A stretch of DNA of 64,000 bases from NCBI GenBank assembly GCA_021773795.1, contig JAJFJT010000023.1, forward strand, positions 1-64,000, in the 5' to 3' direction. Shown one piece after another: positions 44,108-52,330 of this stretch; position 1 is the first letter of the stretch; each line of letters begins with the position of its first letter. The stretch is from Gammaproteobacteria bacterium (GTDB lineage: Bacteria > Pseudomonadota > Gammaproteobacteria > HK1). The notes under the pieces are model-generated. The model was not told the origin of the DNA. It ran no database searches and was given only the letters and a program-made list of their open reading frames with translations. A program made the translations under genes and the position numbers.

Positions 44108-45704
44108 TTGAAATCACGATTTAAGTTTTTTGAACAAATCCAGGGCAGCGTTAAAGACGATGTGTTATCCGGTTTAACGGTGGCGTTAGCCTTGGTTCCT
44201 GAGGCAGTTGCTTTTGCTTTTGTCGCCGGAATTTCTCCGGTAATTGGCTTGTACGGGGCCTTTATGATGGGTCTGGTCACCGCGATTTTCGGCGGTCGCC
44301 CGGGGATGATTTCCGGTGCAACCGGTGCCTTGGCGGTGGTGATGGTGCACCTCATCAAGGAGGGTAATGCCATGGGCCCGGAAGGCGCGATGATGGGGCT
44401 GCAGTTTTTGTTTGCCACCCTGATATTAGCGGGAATTTTTCAGACAGCGGCCGGCTTCTTCAAAATGGGGAAGTTTGTCCACATGATTCCCAGTTCCGTG
44501 ATGATGGGCTTCGTGAATGGCCTGGCCATCGTCATTTTCACCTCGCAATTGGGAATGTTTAAAAGCGGTGGTGAATGGTTGTCCGGAACACTCCTCTACA
44601 CCATGCTTGGTTTGGTGGCACTGACCATGGCAATCATGTGGGGCCTACCAAAAATCACCCGGCAATTACCTGGTGCACTGACCGCCATTCTGGTGGTGTC
44701 AGCGGTAGTCATATATCGGTGATATAGACACCCAGACGGTGAAGTCCTTTATCGTCGCGGGCGGTGGTGAGGGCATCAAAGCCGGGTTGCCAAGCTTCAA
44801 CATTCCGATGATTAGCCTGTCTTGGGAAACCCTGTCGTTTATCGCTCCCTACGCTTCGATTCTGGCGGCTATTGGTTTGATTGAGTCACTCATGACCCTG
44901 AACCTGATCGATGAGCTGACCGAGACCCATGGTCGGGGGAATAAAGAATGTCTGGCGCAAGGGGCAGCCAATATTATCAATGGCTTCTTTGGCGGCATGG
45001 GCGGCTGCGCCATGATTGGCCAAAGCATCATCAACATCAAATCGGGCGGGCGCGGGCGCTTATCGGGCATTGTGGCGGCATTGGCCCTGCTGTGCTTTAT
45101 CTTGTTTGCCTCCACTTATATAGAAATGATTCCGATTGCGGCATTGGTTGGGGTGATGTTTATGGTGGTCATTGGCACCTTTGCCTGGAACACCTTCAAG
45201 ATTCTCAATCAGGTGCCATTGGCAGACTTTCTGGTCATTTTGATGGTGACTGTTATGACCGTCATCTTCGATCTGGCTATTGCAGTGGTTTCCGGTGTCA
45301 TCGTGGCCTCATTGGTGTTCTCCTGGGAGAACGCACTGCGTATTCGAGCACGCAAGCACACGGATGAACACGGTGTAAAACACTACGAAATTTATGGCCC
45401 TTTGTTTTTTGGCTCTGTCGGGCTGTTCCAAACCAAATTTGATGTGGCGAATGACCCGGATGAAGTGATCATTAATTTCAAGGAATCAAAAATCATGGAT
45501 CAATCTGCTATCGAGGTAATAAACAAGGTTGCCGAGCGCTACCAACAAAATGGCAAGACCATTCATCTGCGCCATCTGTCATCGGATTGTGTGAAGCTGA
45601 TTAAGAAGGCAGACAAGATTTGCGATGTGAACGTATTGGAGTATCCGGATTACTTTGTGGCGACAAATAATTACAAGGAGGCTGTGGCCAAGGCCAATGG
45701 CTAA
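44108..45704 (+). pseudogene. SulP family anion transporter with a central frameshift
   Basis: Two frames, 44108-44722 and about 44722-45704, together encode a SulP transporter with C-terminal STAS domain. The first has [20 protein letters not shown] and [13 protein letters not shown]; the second resumes with IDTQTVKSF, GLIESLMTLNLIDELTETHG, GMGGCAMIGQSIINIKSGGR and the STAS block IMDQSAIEVINKV. The break is at about 44715-44722, where one extra base moves the frame just before the predicted Gly-Asp-Ile-Asp segment. It may be a real inactivation or a sequencing error. SulP proteins carry sulfate, bicarbonate or other anions. Start TTG 44108 or 44069. Its stop lies in a MITE-C end fragment. 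Confidence 0.82.
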
Positions 45705-45721
45705 GTCCGACAGGCTCCTAG
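45701..45721. mobile_element. MITE family C, isolated end of 21 bp
   Basis: CTAAGTCCGACAGGCTCCT (45701-45719) is the exact reverse complement of the left end of the short MITE-C copy at 27781. It spans the stop codons of the convergent SulP (TAA at 45702) and threonine-synthase-like (TAG, complement of 45718-45720) genes, so both stops lie inside it. No internal element sequence remains. Confidence 0.75.
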
Positions 45722-46932
45722 AAAATTGGGTTCTCCCGGTCCAGGCGTCTTGTGACCGCGGGCAGGGAATATTTAAGCCCCGTAGCGCAGTTAAATAATA
45801 CGGTGGTATCGTCCGCGCTGATCCTGCCAGCAGCCAGTTCCTGCTGGTAGGCCGCATAGGTGGCTGCGCCTTCGGGGCATAGCAGCAATCCCTCCCGGGT
45901 GGCCATTTCCATCAGTGCGGCCTCGATGCTCTCATCGTCGACGGCGGTTGCGAAGCCATTACTTTCACGCAAGGCCCGTAGGATCAGAAAGTCACCTATG
46001 GCCACCGGAACCCGGATACCTGCCGCCACCGTGTGGGCGTTTTTCCAGAGCTCGGCGTATTCCGCACCCGCCTCAAAGGCCCGTACGATGGGCGCGCAGC
46101 CACTGGCCTGTACCGCGACCATGCGTGGTAACGGGCCGGCAATCCAGCCCATGGTTTCAAGCTCCTTGAAGACCTTCCACATGCCGATGAGGCCGGTGCC
46201 ACCCCCGGTGGGATAAAAGATGACCGAAGGCAGGCGCCATCCCAGCTGCTCGGCAAGTTCCAGCCCCATGGTCTTCTTGCCCTCGATACGGTAGGGCTCT
46301 TTGAGGGTAGAAAAGTCATACCAGTTTTGGGCGTCTTTATTTTCAGCGATGATTTTTCCGCAGTCATTGATGAGCCCATTCACCCGCCACACCTTGGCAC
46401 CCTGAGCGGCAATTTCCCGAACATTGATTTCAGGGGTGTCATCGGGGCAAAAAATAGTGCTCTCGATTTCGGCGCGGCTGGCATAAGCGGCCAGCGCAGC
46501 CCCGGCATTGCCATTGGTGGGCATGGCGATGCGGGTGATGCCCAATGCCTTTGCCATGGACACCGCGACGCAGATTCCACGCGCCTTGAAGGAGCCGGTT
46601 GGCAACCGGCCCTCGTCCTTGATGAGCAAGGTTCCCCCACCCGTTTCCAGCTTGTGTGCGCGGATTAGTGGAGTAGTGATTTCGCCGAGACTGACGATAT
46701 GCTCGGCCCGGCGAACGGGCAGGAATTCCCGGTAGCGCCACAGATCGGTGGGCCGCTTTGCAAGCACTTCCTTGCTGATAGATTTCGACAGGGCCTTGAG
46801 ATCGTAGCGCACCAGTAGGGGTTTCCCGGCCTTTGATAGGCCGTGGACCTGGTCGGCAGGGTAGTGATCGCCCTGCAGGCTACATTCCAGATGGGAGACA
46901 AAGGTCGGACGTGTGCCGGTGGTGTTGTCCAT
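45718..46932 (-). CDS. thrC: Threonine synthase-like PLP-dependent enzyme
   Basis: A 404-residue fold-type II PLP enzyme. An N-terminal Cys/Tyr region is followed by the PLP Lys in PTGSFKARG, the substrate and phosphate loops AMPTNGNAGAALAAYA, FYPTGGGTGLIGMW and the C-terminal NCATGLKY. Layout matches threonine synthases of the Arabidopsis/Bacillus class, which convert phosphohomoserine to threonine. The symbol is tentative since a paralogue could act on another amino acid. It is convergent with SulP. Confidence 0.82.
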   Translation of the reverse strand: MDNTTGTRPTFVSHLECSLQGDHYPADQVHGLSKAGKPLLVRYDLKALSKSISKEVLAKRPTDLWRYREFLPVRRAEHIVSLGEITTPLIRAHKLETGGGTLLIKDEGRLPTGSFKARGICVAVSMAKALGITRIAMPTNGNAGAALAAYASRAEIESTIFCPDDTPEINVREIAAQGAKVWRVNGLINDCGKIIAENKDAQNWYDFSTLKEPYRIEGKKTMGLELAEQLGWRLPSVIFYPTGGGTGLIGMWKVFKELETMGWIAGPLPRMVAVQASGCAPIVRAFEAGAEYAELWKNAHTVAAGIRVPVAIGDFLILRALRESNGFATAVDDESIEAALMEMATREGLLLCPEGAATYAAYQQELAAGRISADDTTVLFNCATGLKYSLPAVTRRLDRENPIF

Positions 46933-47031
46933 GATTCCTGTTTTCCCTGGCTGTGATGCGGGACGGGCCTTCTATACTCTCAGTATGCCCGCAGCGGCGG
47001 GATAAGCGGAAATCACGCTTAGGAGGTCATC

Positions 47032-47223
47032 ATGATTACACTGGAAACAATGCCGATCCGATGTCCTTATTGTGGCGAGCGGATCTCGGTGGTGGTGGAT
47101 TGCTCGGTGGAGAGCCAGGAATATACCGAGGATTGTGAGGTGTGTTGTCAACCCATGGTGCTTAACGTCTATGTGGATGAGGAGGATAATCCACATGTTT
47201 CGGTAAGGACTGAAAACGACTGA
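47032..47223 (+). CDS. CPXCG motif-containing cysteine-rich protein
   Basis: A 63-residue protein with CPYCGE near the start and CEVCCQPM later, two Cys pairs that suggest a zinc knuckle. It ends with a short acidic region (DEEDNPHVSV). Family function is unknown. It has a ribosome site (AGGAGG) just before ATG and precedes the phosphatase gene by 29 bp. Confidence 0.92.
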   Translation: MITLETMPIRCPYCGERISVVVDCSVESQEYTEDCEVCCQPMVLNVYVDEEDNPHVSVRTEND

Positions 47224-47252
47224 CTAGCTGGCGGATTTTATAAAGGAAGGAG

Positions 47253-47741
47253 ATGAAGCACGTTTTTTGGCTGGAAGAAGAGCGTATTGCCGGACGCAGT
47301 GGACCCAACAAGGATGAATGGGTGATTGACGAGTTAAGGGAGGGTGGCATTGATGCGGTCATTTCGGTGAATGATGGCGCACTTTGCCAGCGTGAGGAAT
47401 TCAACGATCTCGGGATGGCTTATACCCGCGTTTCGCTGGCGGCGAATATCCCGCCACGCCCCGGAGATCTGGAACTTTGCATCGAGCGACTTCCCGCCGC
47501 CTATGATTTTCTCACCCAGCGTCTGGATGCAGGCGAAACCGTATTAATTCACTGTCGCTCAGGCCGGGACCGTACCTGCTTGTTGATGGCCTACTATCTG
47601 TGTCGGCGGTACACGTTGAGCCCGGCTGTGGCCATGAGACGGGTGAAAGCGATACGTGATATCGCTTTCTCGTCGGAAGGCTGGGACGCCTTTTCATTAG
47701 CCGTATTGCAAAGCGGTATGGGGCACAGAAAGTCTGCTTAA
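47253..47741 (+). CDS. Dual-specificity (tyrosine) phosphatase family protein
   Basis: A 162-residue phosphatase with the catalytic loop HCRSGRDRT (Cys-x5-Arg) and an upstream Asp-containing region around LGMAYTRV and ANIPPRPGDL. It should hydrolyse phosphotyrosine or related phosphoesters through a cysteinyl-phosphate. There is no signal peptide. Cotranscription with the CPXCG gene is likely. Substrate unknown. Confidence 0.88.
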   Translation: MKHVFWLEEERIAGRSGPNKDEWVIDELREGGIDAVISVNDGALCQREEFNDLGMAYTRVSLAANIPPRPGDLELCIERLPAAYDFLTQRLDAGETVLIHCRSGRDRTCLLMAYYLCRRYTLSPAVAMRRVKAIRDIAFSSEGWDAFSLAVLQSGMGHRKSA

Positions 47742-47780
47742 GACGGGGTCTTTGGTACAGCGGGAACGGATATAGAGAAC

Positions 47781-48947
47781 TCAGCTAGCTTGAGTTAGCC
47801 GCTGGAAACCTTTCTCCAGATCGGCGATGAGATCATCTACGTCCTCCAGCCCGATGTGCAGGCGCAGGCAAGGGCCTTCCGCATGCCAGGGCACGGCGCT
47901 ACGGCACTTCTCCGGCCAGATGGGGATTGCCAGGCTCTCGTAGCCGCCCCAGGATTCACCGATACCAAAAAATTCCATGTCATCCAGCATGGCGGCGATT
48001 GCAGTTTCAGAAACCGGCTTGAGTACCATCCCGAAGAGGCCACTGGCTCCGAGGAAATCGCGCTTCCAGATGGCGTGGCTTGGATCCCCGGGCAAGGCCG
48101 GATAGAGTATCCGCGAGACCTCTGGCCGCTGTTGTAGCCAGCGTGCAATATGGAGGGCATTTTCCTGATGCTGACGCAGACGTACGCCCAGGGTACGCAG
48201 GCCCCTTAGCGCGAGATAGCAATCATCCGGGCCCGGGCAGGCACCCAGCAGACGGGCAGTTTTCCAGAGTTTGGGATGCCATTTCTCGGTGCAAGTCACC
48301 GTACCCAACATCACGTCCGCGTGTCCCACGATGTATTTGGTGGCGGCCTGGATGGAGATATCGACGCCGTGCTCGAAGGGCTTGAAGAACAGCGGTGAGG
48401 CCCAGGTGTTATCGAGTAATACCGCCACGTTCTGTGCATGGGCGGCAGCGGCGATGGCGGGTACATCCTGCACCTCAAAAGTAAGTGAACCCGGGGATTC
48501 CAGAAATACCGCAACGGTCTCCGGACGGATGTGAGCCGCTATCCCCTGGCCTATGAGCGGATCGAAATAGTCGATCATCACCCCCAGTGGTTTCAGCACC
48601 TGCTCACAGTAGCGGCGGGTGGGAAAGTAGACGCTGTCGGCGATGAGCAGATGCGCACCCGCTTTGGCGAAACTCATAAGTGCCGTGTTGATGGCAGCGA
48701 CCCCCGAGGACACCGCGATGCTGCGGTAGCCACCCTCAGCCGCTGCCACTGCCTTTTCCAGGGCAAAGGTAGTGGCAGTGCCGAGACGGCCATAGCTGGG
48801 GCTGTCGAAGGGTTGTTTGCGTGCAGCGTGCATCGCCGCCACGCTGGGAAACAGGATAGTGGAGGCGTGGTAGACGGGTGGATTAACCACGCCGTCATGG
48901 GCGTGTGGATCACGACCCGCTGTGACCAGAATCGTATCCTCTTTCAT
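47781..48947 (-). CDS. metC: Cystathionine beta-lyase
   Basis: Splits cystathionine to homocysteine, pyruvate and ammonia in methionine synthesis, with PLP. The 388-residue product has SSGVAAINTALMSFAKAGAH, the PLP Lys in IQAATKYIVGHADVMLG, and SWGGYESLAIP near the end, as in MetC. Start 48947 (MKEDTILVT) is preferred over the track-style upstream GTG/TTG. Its start overlaps the stop of the upstream Sel1 gene by 4 bp (ATGA), so translation is coupled to it. Confidence 0.92.
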   Translation of the reverse strand: MKEDTILVTAGRDPHAHDGVVNPPVYHASTILFPSVAAMHAARKQPFDSPSYGRLGTATTFALEKAVAAAEGGYRSIAVSSGVAAINTALMSFAKAGAHLLIADSVYFPTRRYCEQVLKPLGVMIDYFDPLIGQGIAAHIRPETVAVFLESPGSLTFEVQDVPAIAAAAHAQNVAVLLDNTWASPLFFKPFEHGVDISIQAATKYIVGHADVMLGTVTCTEKWHPKLWKTARLLGACPGPDDCYLALRGLRTLGVRLRQHQENALHIARWLQQRPEVSRILYPALPGDPSHAIWKRDFLGASGLFGMVLKPVSETAIAAMLDDMEFFGIGESWGGYESLAIPIWPEKCRSAVPWHAEGPCLRLHIGLEDVDDLIADLEKGFQRLTQAS

Positions 48948-50095
48948 GGTGTAGCCTCTTTGTCTGAAGTCTGGATTGCCCACAGCAGCCAGCCCAGTTC
49001 ACGGCCGTCTGCCAATTCCATCGGATGTAGCTCTGCGGCTATGCGTTTGCTGTACTCATGTGCGCGCTGATTGTCATTCATTGACGCAACCCGCCACCAG
49101 GCATAGGCGCGCAGCGGGTCCCGGGGGGTGCCCTTGCCATTGGCGTACAGGGCGGCGAGGTTTCCCTGGGCCGCGGCGTGGCCGGCTAGTGAGGCGCTAC
49201 GATACCAGTGAAGTGCCTTGCCTGCTTCGGGATCGCCGCCGAGTCCGTGGGCATACAGATAGGCCAGGTTGTATTGGGCGCGGGTATGTCCCTGACGTGC
49301 AGCGCGTTTGTACCAGTTGCGTGCCGTTTCCAAGTCCGCCGTGGCACCCAGGCTCTGACGCAATAGTTGAGCGAGATTATATTGTGCCTGAGCGTGGTCC
49401 TGTGACGCGGCCTTTTGATACCAGGAAAGGGCTATCCGAATATTTTTAGCCACGCCTTGGCCGCTGTGATAGAGGCGACCGAGGCCATATTGGGCATCGC
49501 TGTTGCCCGTTTCTGCCGCCTTTCGGTACCAGTACACCGCCTGTTTCAGATCCTGCGTAATGCCCCGTCCTTGCAGATAGAGAAAGCCGAGGTTGTGTTG
49601 GGCCAGGGCATGGTCTCGCTTGGCGGCCTTGCCATACCAATCCGCTGCTTTGAGGGCATCACGGGGAACACCGAGGCCGTTATCGTACAGATAGCCCAGA
49701 CTAAACTGGGCCGGTGCGTCACCAGCTTGGGCGAGAGGCTGGAGCAGGGCGATGGCGGCAGCATAGTCGCGCGTTACACCGAGCCCCTGGCTATACATGC
49801 GCGCCAGGTTATAGCGAGCCGCCGGGTCTCCCTGATCCGCTGCACGGCGAAACCAGAAGATGGCGGAGCGGTGGTTTTGTATGAGTCCCTTGCCTTCGAG
49901 ATACAGCGAACCGAGGAAATACTGGGCAACCGGGTCGCCCCGTTTGGCGTCCTCCTGAAAACCCTCGGCGGCAATACGGTACTCATGGCGGTGATAGGCG
50001 GCGATGGCTGATTCCAGCCGTGCTGATGCCAGTTGGGGTAGGGCCAGGCCAATGAGGAAGAGCAGCCATGGAATGAATAGTCTGGATGGGGGCAT
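48944..50095 (-). CDS. Secreted Sel1-repeat protein, 5' end derived from a truncated MITE
   Basis: About 383 residues. After a signal peptide (PPSRLFIPWLLFLIGLALPQ, cleavage after LASA) come about nine Sel1 repeats of 36 residues, each with an A-x-x-x-L-G-x-L-Y pattern (for example AQYFLGSLYLEGKG, AQYGLGRLYHSGQG). Sel1 solenoids are protein-interaction scaffolds, here likely periplasmic. The ATG at 50095 and a GTG at 50104 are both inside the right half of a family-A MITE, and no native ribosome site is visible, so the original start may have been replaced. It overlaps metC by 4 bp. Confidence 0.85.
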   Translation of the reverse strand: MPPSRLFIPWLLFLIGLALPQLASARLESAIAAYHRHEYRIAAEGFQEDAKRGDPVAQYFLGSLYLEGKGLIQNHRSAIFWFRRAADQGDPAARYNLARMYSQGLGVTRDYAAAIALLQPLAQAGDAPAQFSLGYLYDNGLGVPRDALKAADWYGKAAKRDHALAQHNLGFLYLQGRGITQDLKQAVYWYRKAAETGNSDAQYGLGRLYHSGQGVAKNIRIALSWYQKAASQDHAQAQYNLAQLLRQSLGATADLETARNWYKRAARQGHTRAQYNLAYLYAHGLGGDPEAGKALHWYRSASLAGHAAAQGNLAALYANGKGTPRDPLRAYAWWRVASMNDNQRAHEYSKRIAAELHPMELADGRELGWLLWAIQTSDKEATP

Positions 50096-50138
50096 TTTGG
50101 GCACAAGATTACGAGTTCATAAATAGATTAGAGCTTCC
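50083..50138. mobile_element. MITE family A, truncated copy (right end only)
   Basis: About 56 bp match the right third of the full elements (GCATTTTGGGCACAAGATTA, then GAGTTCATAAATAGATTAGA and GCTTCC). The right end abuts CTAG (50139-50142), which includes the cls stop codon. The left end fades inside the Sel1 gene's start, so the rest was deleted. Confidence 0.8.
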
Positions 50139-51530
50139 CTAGAGCAGTGGCGCGACCATACGGGCAATACCTCCGAGTAACTCCCGCACCCGTCCCACCG
50201 CTCGAACTCCGTGGATAGCGTTGGCTTCAAGCTTGAGGAAATACGCGGCTACGGTAGAGATTTCCTCACTGTCGTAGAAGAAAGAGACCACCTCGTAGTT
50301 GAGAAACAGGCTGCGTGCATCCATGTTGGCCGAGCCCAGAGCAACGAACTCATAGTCTATCAGCAGGGCCTTGGTGTGCAGCATTTTTCCGGGATAGCGG
50401 AAGACTTTCCCGCCTGCCGCTTGAATGTCGCGCAGGAAGCCGCGGCGCACCAGATCGATCATGCGATTGTCCGAGCGCCTCGGTACGATGATGCGGACAT
50501 CGACACCACGATGGGCGGCGATGGTCCAGGCATGGGTGAGGGCATCATCCGGAATGAAATAGGGGGTGATGATCCAGATCCGCTGCCGGGCCTGGAAGCT
50601 GGCGCTTAGTATGGCGGTATAGAGCGGATCATCAGGGACATCGGGTCCCGAGGGAACCACTTGCACGCTGGCAGCGGGTGTTAGTGCCGTAGCGGGAGGT
50701 GCCATAGGTGGATAGTGAAACAGCGCCTCACCACTGGCGAACTCCCAGTCCGAGCGGAAGATGGCATCGTAATAACGGGCGGCAGGGCCATCCAGCAGGA
50801 AAGATAAATCCAGCCAGCGGTCGGGGTCTGGTCCTGCGCCTATATATTCGCGGGCGATATTGGTGCCGCCAGCCCAGACGCGCTGGCCATCCACCACCAC
50901 CAATTTACGGTGATTGCGGAGATTGGCATTGGCGCGAAAGGCCCCGAGTAATAACGGATTGAAATAGGCCACATATCCCCCGGCCGTGGTGAGGGAGTTA
51001 AGTGCTCCGCGGGTGGTGGCCCATGAGCCTGCACCGTCGAGCAACATATGCACCTCAATGCCCTCGGCTGCACGCTGCGCCAGCCGGGCAATAATATCCT
51101 GTCCCACCTCATCCGGGCTGAAGATAAAAGTGGTGACATAGATGTTGCGGTGGGCACTTTCAATGAGACCGGTGAGAGCGGCATATCCTGCTTCTCCTTC
51201 AGTGCAGATTTTTACCTGGTTGCCGTGGGTTGCTCCGGGGATCTGATAGCTGCGTAGCAGGCGATCAACCGGGTTGGCACTGGCCTCGGGTAATACATCC
51301 TGGGCGGCGAGCACTAGATTTTCCTTGCTTGCTGCCATCTTGCGCATCTTGCGCCCACCAAAGGCCAGATACAGTGGGACACCCAGCCAGGGGGCAAGGA
51401 CGATAATCAGGAACCACGCTAGGGTGCCGGCGGGGGAGCGGCGCTCGCGCACCAAGTGGGCGAGCACCAGCAGCGAGAGCAGGAAACCCGCGATGACCGT
51501 GAGATGGGAAAAGACCAGCAGTTCAGACAT
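50139..51530 (-). CDS. cls: Cardiolipin synthase
   Basis: A 463-residue membrane-bound phospholipase-D-fold enzyme that condenses two phosphatidylglycerols to cardiolipin. Two N-terminal membrane segments (residues about 5-25 and 38-58) precede two HKD motifs: NHRKLVVVDGQRVWAGGTN and MLHTKALLIDYEFVALGSAN. The second is followed by SLFLNYEV as in the family. The stop codon is part of the CTAG flank of a truncated MITE. Confidence 0.93.
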   Translation of the reverse strand: MSELLVFSHLTVIAGFLLSLLVLAHLVRERRSPAGTLAWFLIIVLAPWLGVPLYLAFGGRKMRKMAASKENLVLAAQDVLPEASANPVDRLLRSYQIPGATHGNQVKICTEGEAGYAALTGLIESAHRNIYVTTFIFSPDEVGQDIIARLAQRAAEGIEVHMLLDGAGSWATTRGALNSLTTAGGYVAYFNPLLLGAFRANANLRNHRKLVVVDGQRVWAGGTNIAREYIGAGPDPDRWLDLSFLLDGPAARYYDAIFRSDWEFASGEALFHYPPMAPPATALTPAASVQVVPSGPDVPDDPLYTAILSASFQARQRIWIITPYFIPDDALTHAWTIAAHRGVDVRIIVPRRSDNRMIDLVRRGFLRDIQAAGGKVFRYPGKMLHTKALLIDYEFVALGSANMDARSLFLNYEVVSFFYDSEEISTVAAYFLKLEANAIHGVRAVGRVRELLGGIARMVAPLL

Positions 51531-51690
51531 TCATCACCGCCATTTCTGTCTAATTTTAGTTCATTCCAGGTTGCCTTCCCGGGGTATAGGAGCAGCTACT
51601 TCTTGTTTGCAATGGGACGGGGTTCATTGACCCGGACCCAAAGGATATTACAGACTCCTCGGTACGTGAATTGATGGTCAGGAGTCTGAA

Positions 51691-52167
51691 ATGAAAATTT
51701 TGGCAGTGTTGGCGGGTGTTTTGTTGCTGAATGCGTTCAGTCATGCGGCGGAGCCCGTGGCGACTGCGGTGGCGCGAGAGGCGGCTCGTGCGGCGTTTGG
51801 AGAGCTGGAGCGGCAGCTTATTGATCGCTACTTCGGTAAACGGGAGCCGGTGCGAGAGGAAGAAGCCAGGGAAGAGCGCCATCATGGCAAGAAATATAAG
51901 AAACATAAAAAGAACAAGAAGAACAAAGGGTTGCCTTCTGGGTTGGCGAAAAGGAAGGCATTGCCGCCAGGACTTGCTCGTCAGCTGGAACGTAACGGAA
52001 AACTCCCGCCGGGGCTGGAAAAACGCCGGTTGCCTCGCGACCTTCATGATCGCCTACCGAAGCCACCTGTCGGCCATGAGCGGGTTATCGTGGGCCAGGA
52101 TGTGGTGCTGATGGAAACTGCCAGCGGGGTGATCCGCGATATCATTCGTGATGTGGTGCGCCGTTAA
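51691..52167 (+). CDS. Secreted Lys/Arg-rich hypothetical protein
   Basis: A 158-residue product with a signal peptide (MKILAVLAGVLLLNAFSHAA), an acidic/amphipathic stretch, a Lys-rich tract (KKYKKHKKNKKNK) and a repeated LPxGLxKR/LxxxL pattern (LPSGLAKRKALPPGLARQL, then LPPGLEKRRLPRDL). The end VGHERVIVGQDVVLMETASG resembles RcnB-like or other small periplasmic proteins. No enzymatic motif. Function unknown; electrostatic binding in the periplasm is a guess. A family-B MITE separates it from the kinase gene. Confidence 0.8.
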   Translation: MKILAVLAGVLLLNAFSHAAEPVATAVAREAARAAFGELERQLIDRYFGKREPVREEEAREERHHGKKYKKHKKNKKNKGLPSGLAKRKALPPGLARQLERNGKLPPGLEKRRLPRDLHDRLPKPPVGHERVIVGQDVVLMETASGVIRDIIRDVVRR

Positions 52168-52187
52168 ACTACGGGAAACAGACTGAT

Positions 52188-52328
52188 GGGTACCTCTAGA
52201 AATTCAAGTTTCCATGCAAGACAAGGCATGAGTAAAAAAATTGAGCGCAGCAACTGTTTTATATGTGAGCGAAACTTTTTTGCGAGAAACGCCGTATTGT
52301 GACGAAAATTGTATTTTTAGAGGTGCCC
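52188..52328 (-). mobile_element. MITE family B, copy 3, inserted at the kinase start codon
   Basis: A 141-bp element in the opposite orientation to copies 1 and 2, with the same ends GGGTACCTCTAGAAAT and ATTTTTAGAGGTGCCC. It is flanked by the perfect duplication TGAT (52184-52187 and 52329-52332). The right duplication contributes the AT of the kinase ATG. The upstream ATG at 52186 opens a 38-codon leader frame. Confidence 0.92.
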
Positions 52329-52330
52329 TG

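Noticed and set aside
47775-47800. AACTCA-GCTAGC-TTGAGTT as a terminator
   Set aside because: It is a short palindrome overlapping the metC stop with no T-run; too weak to list as a terminator.
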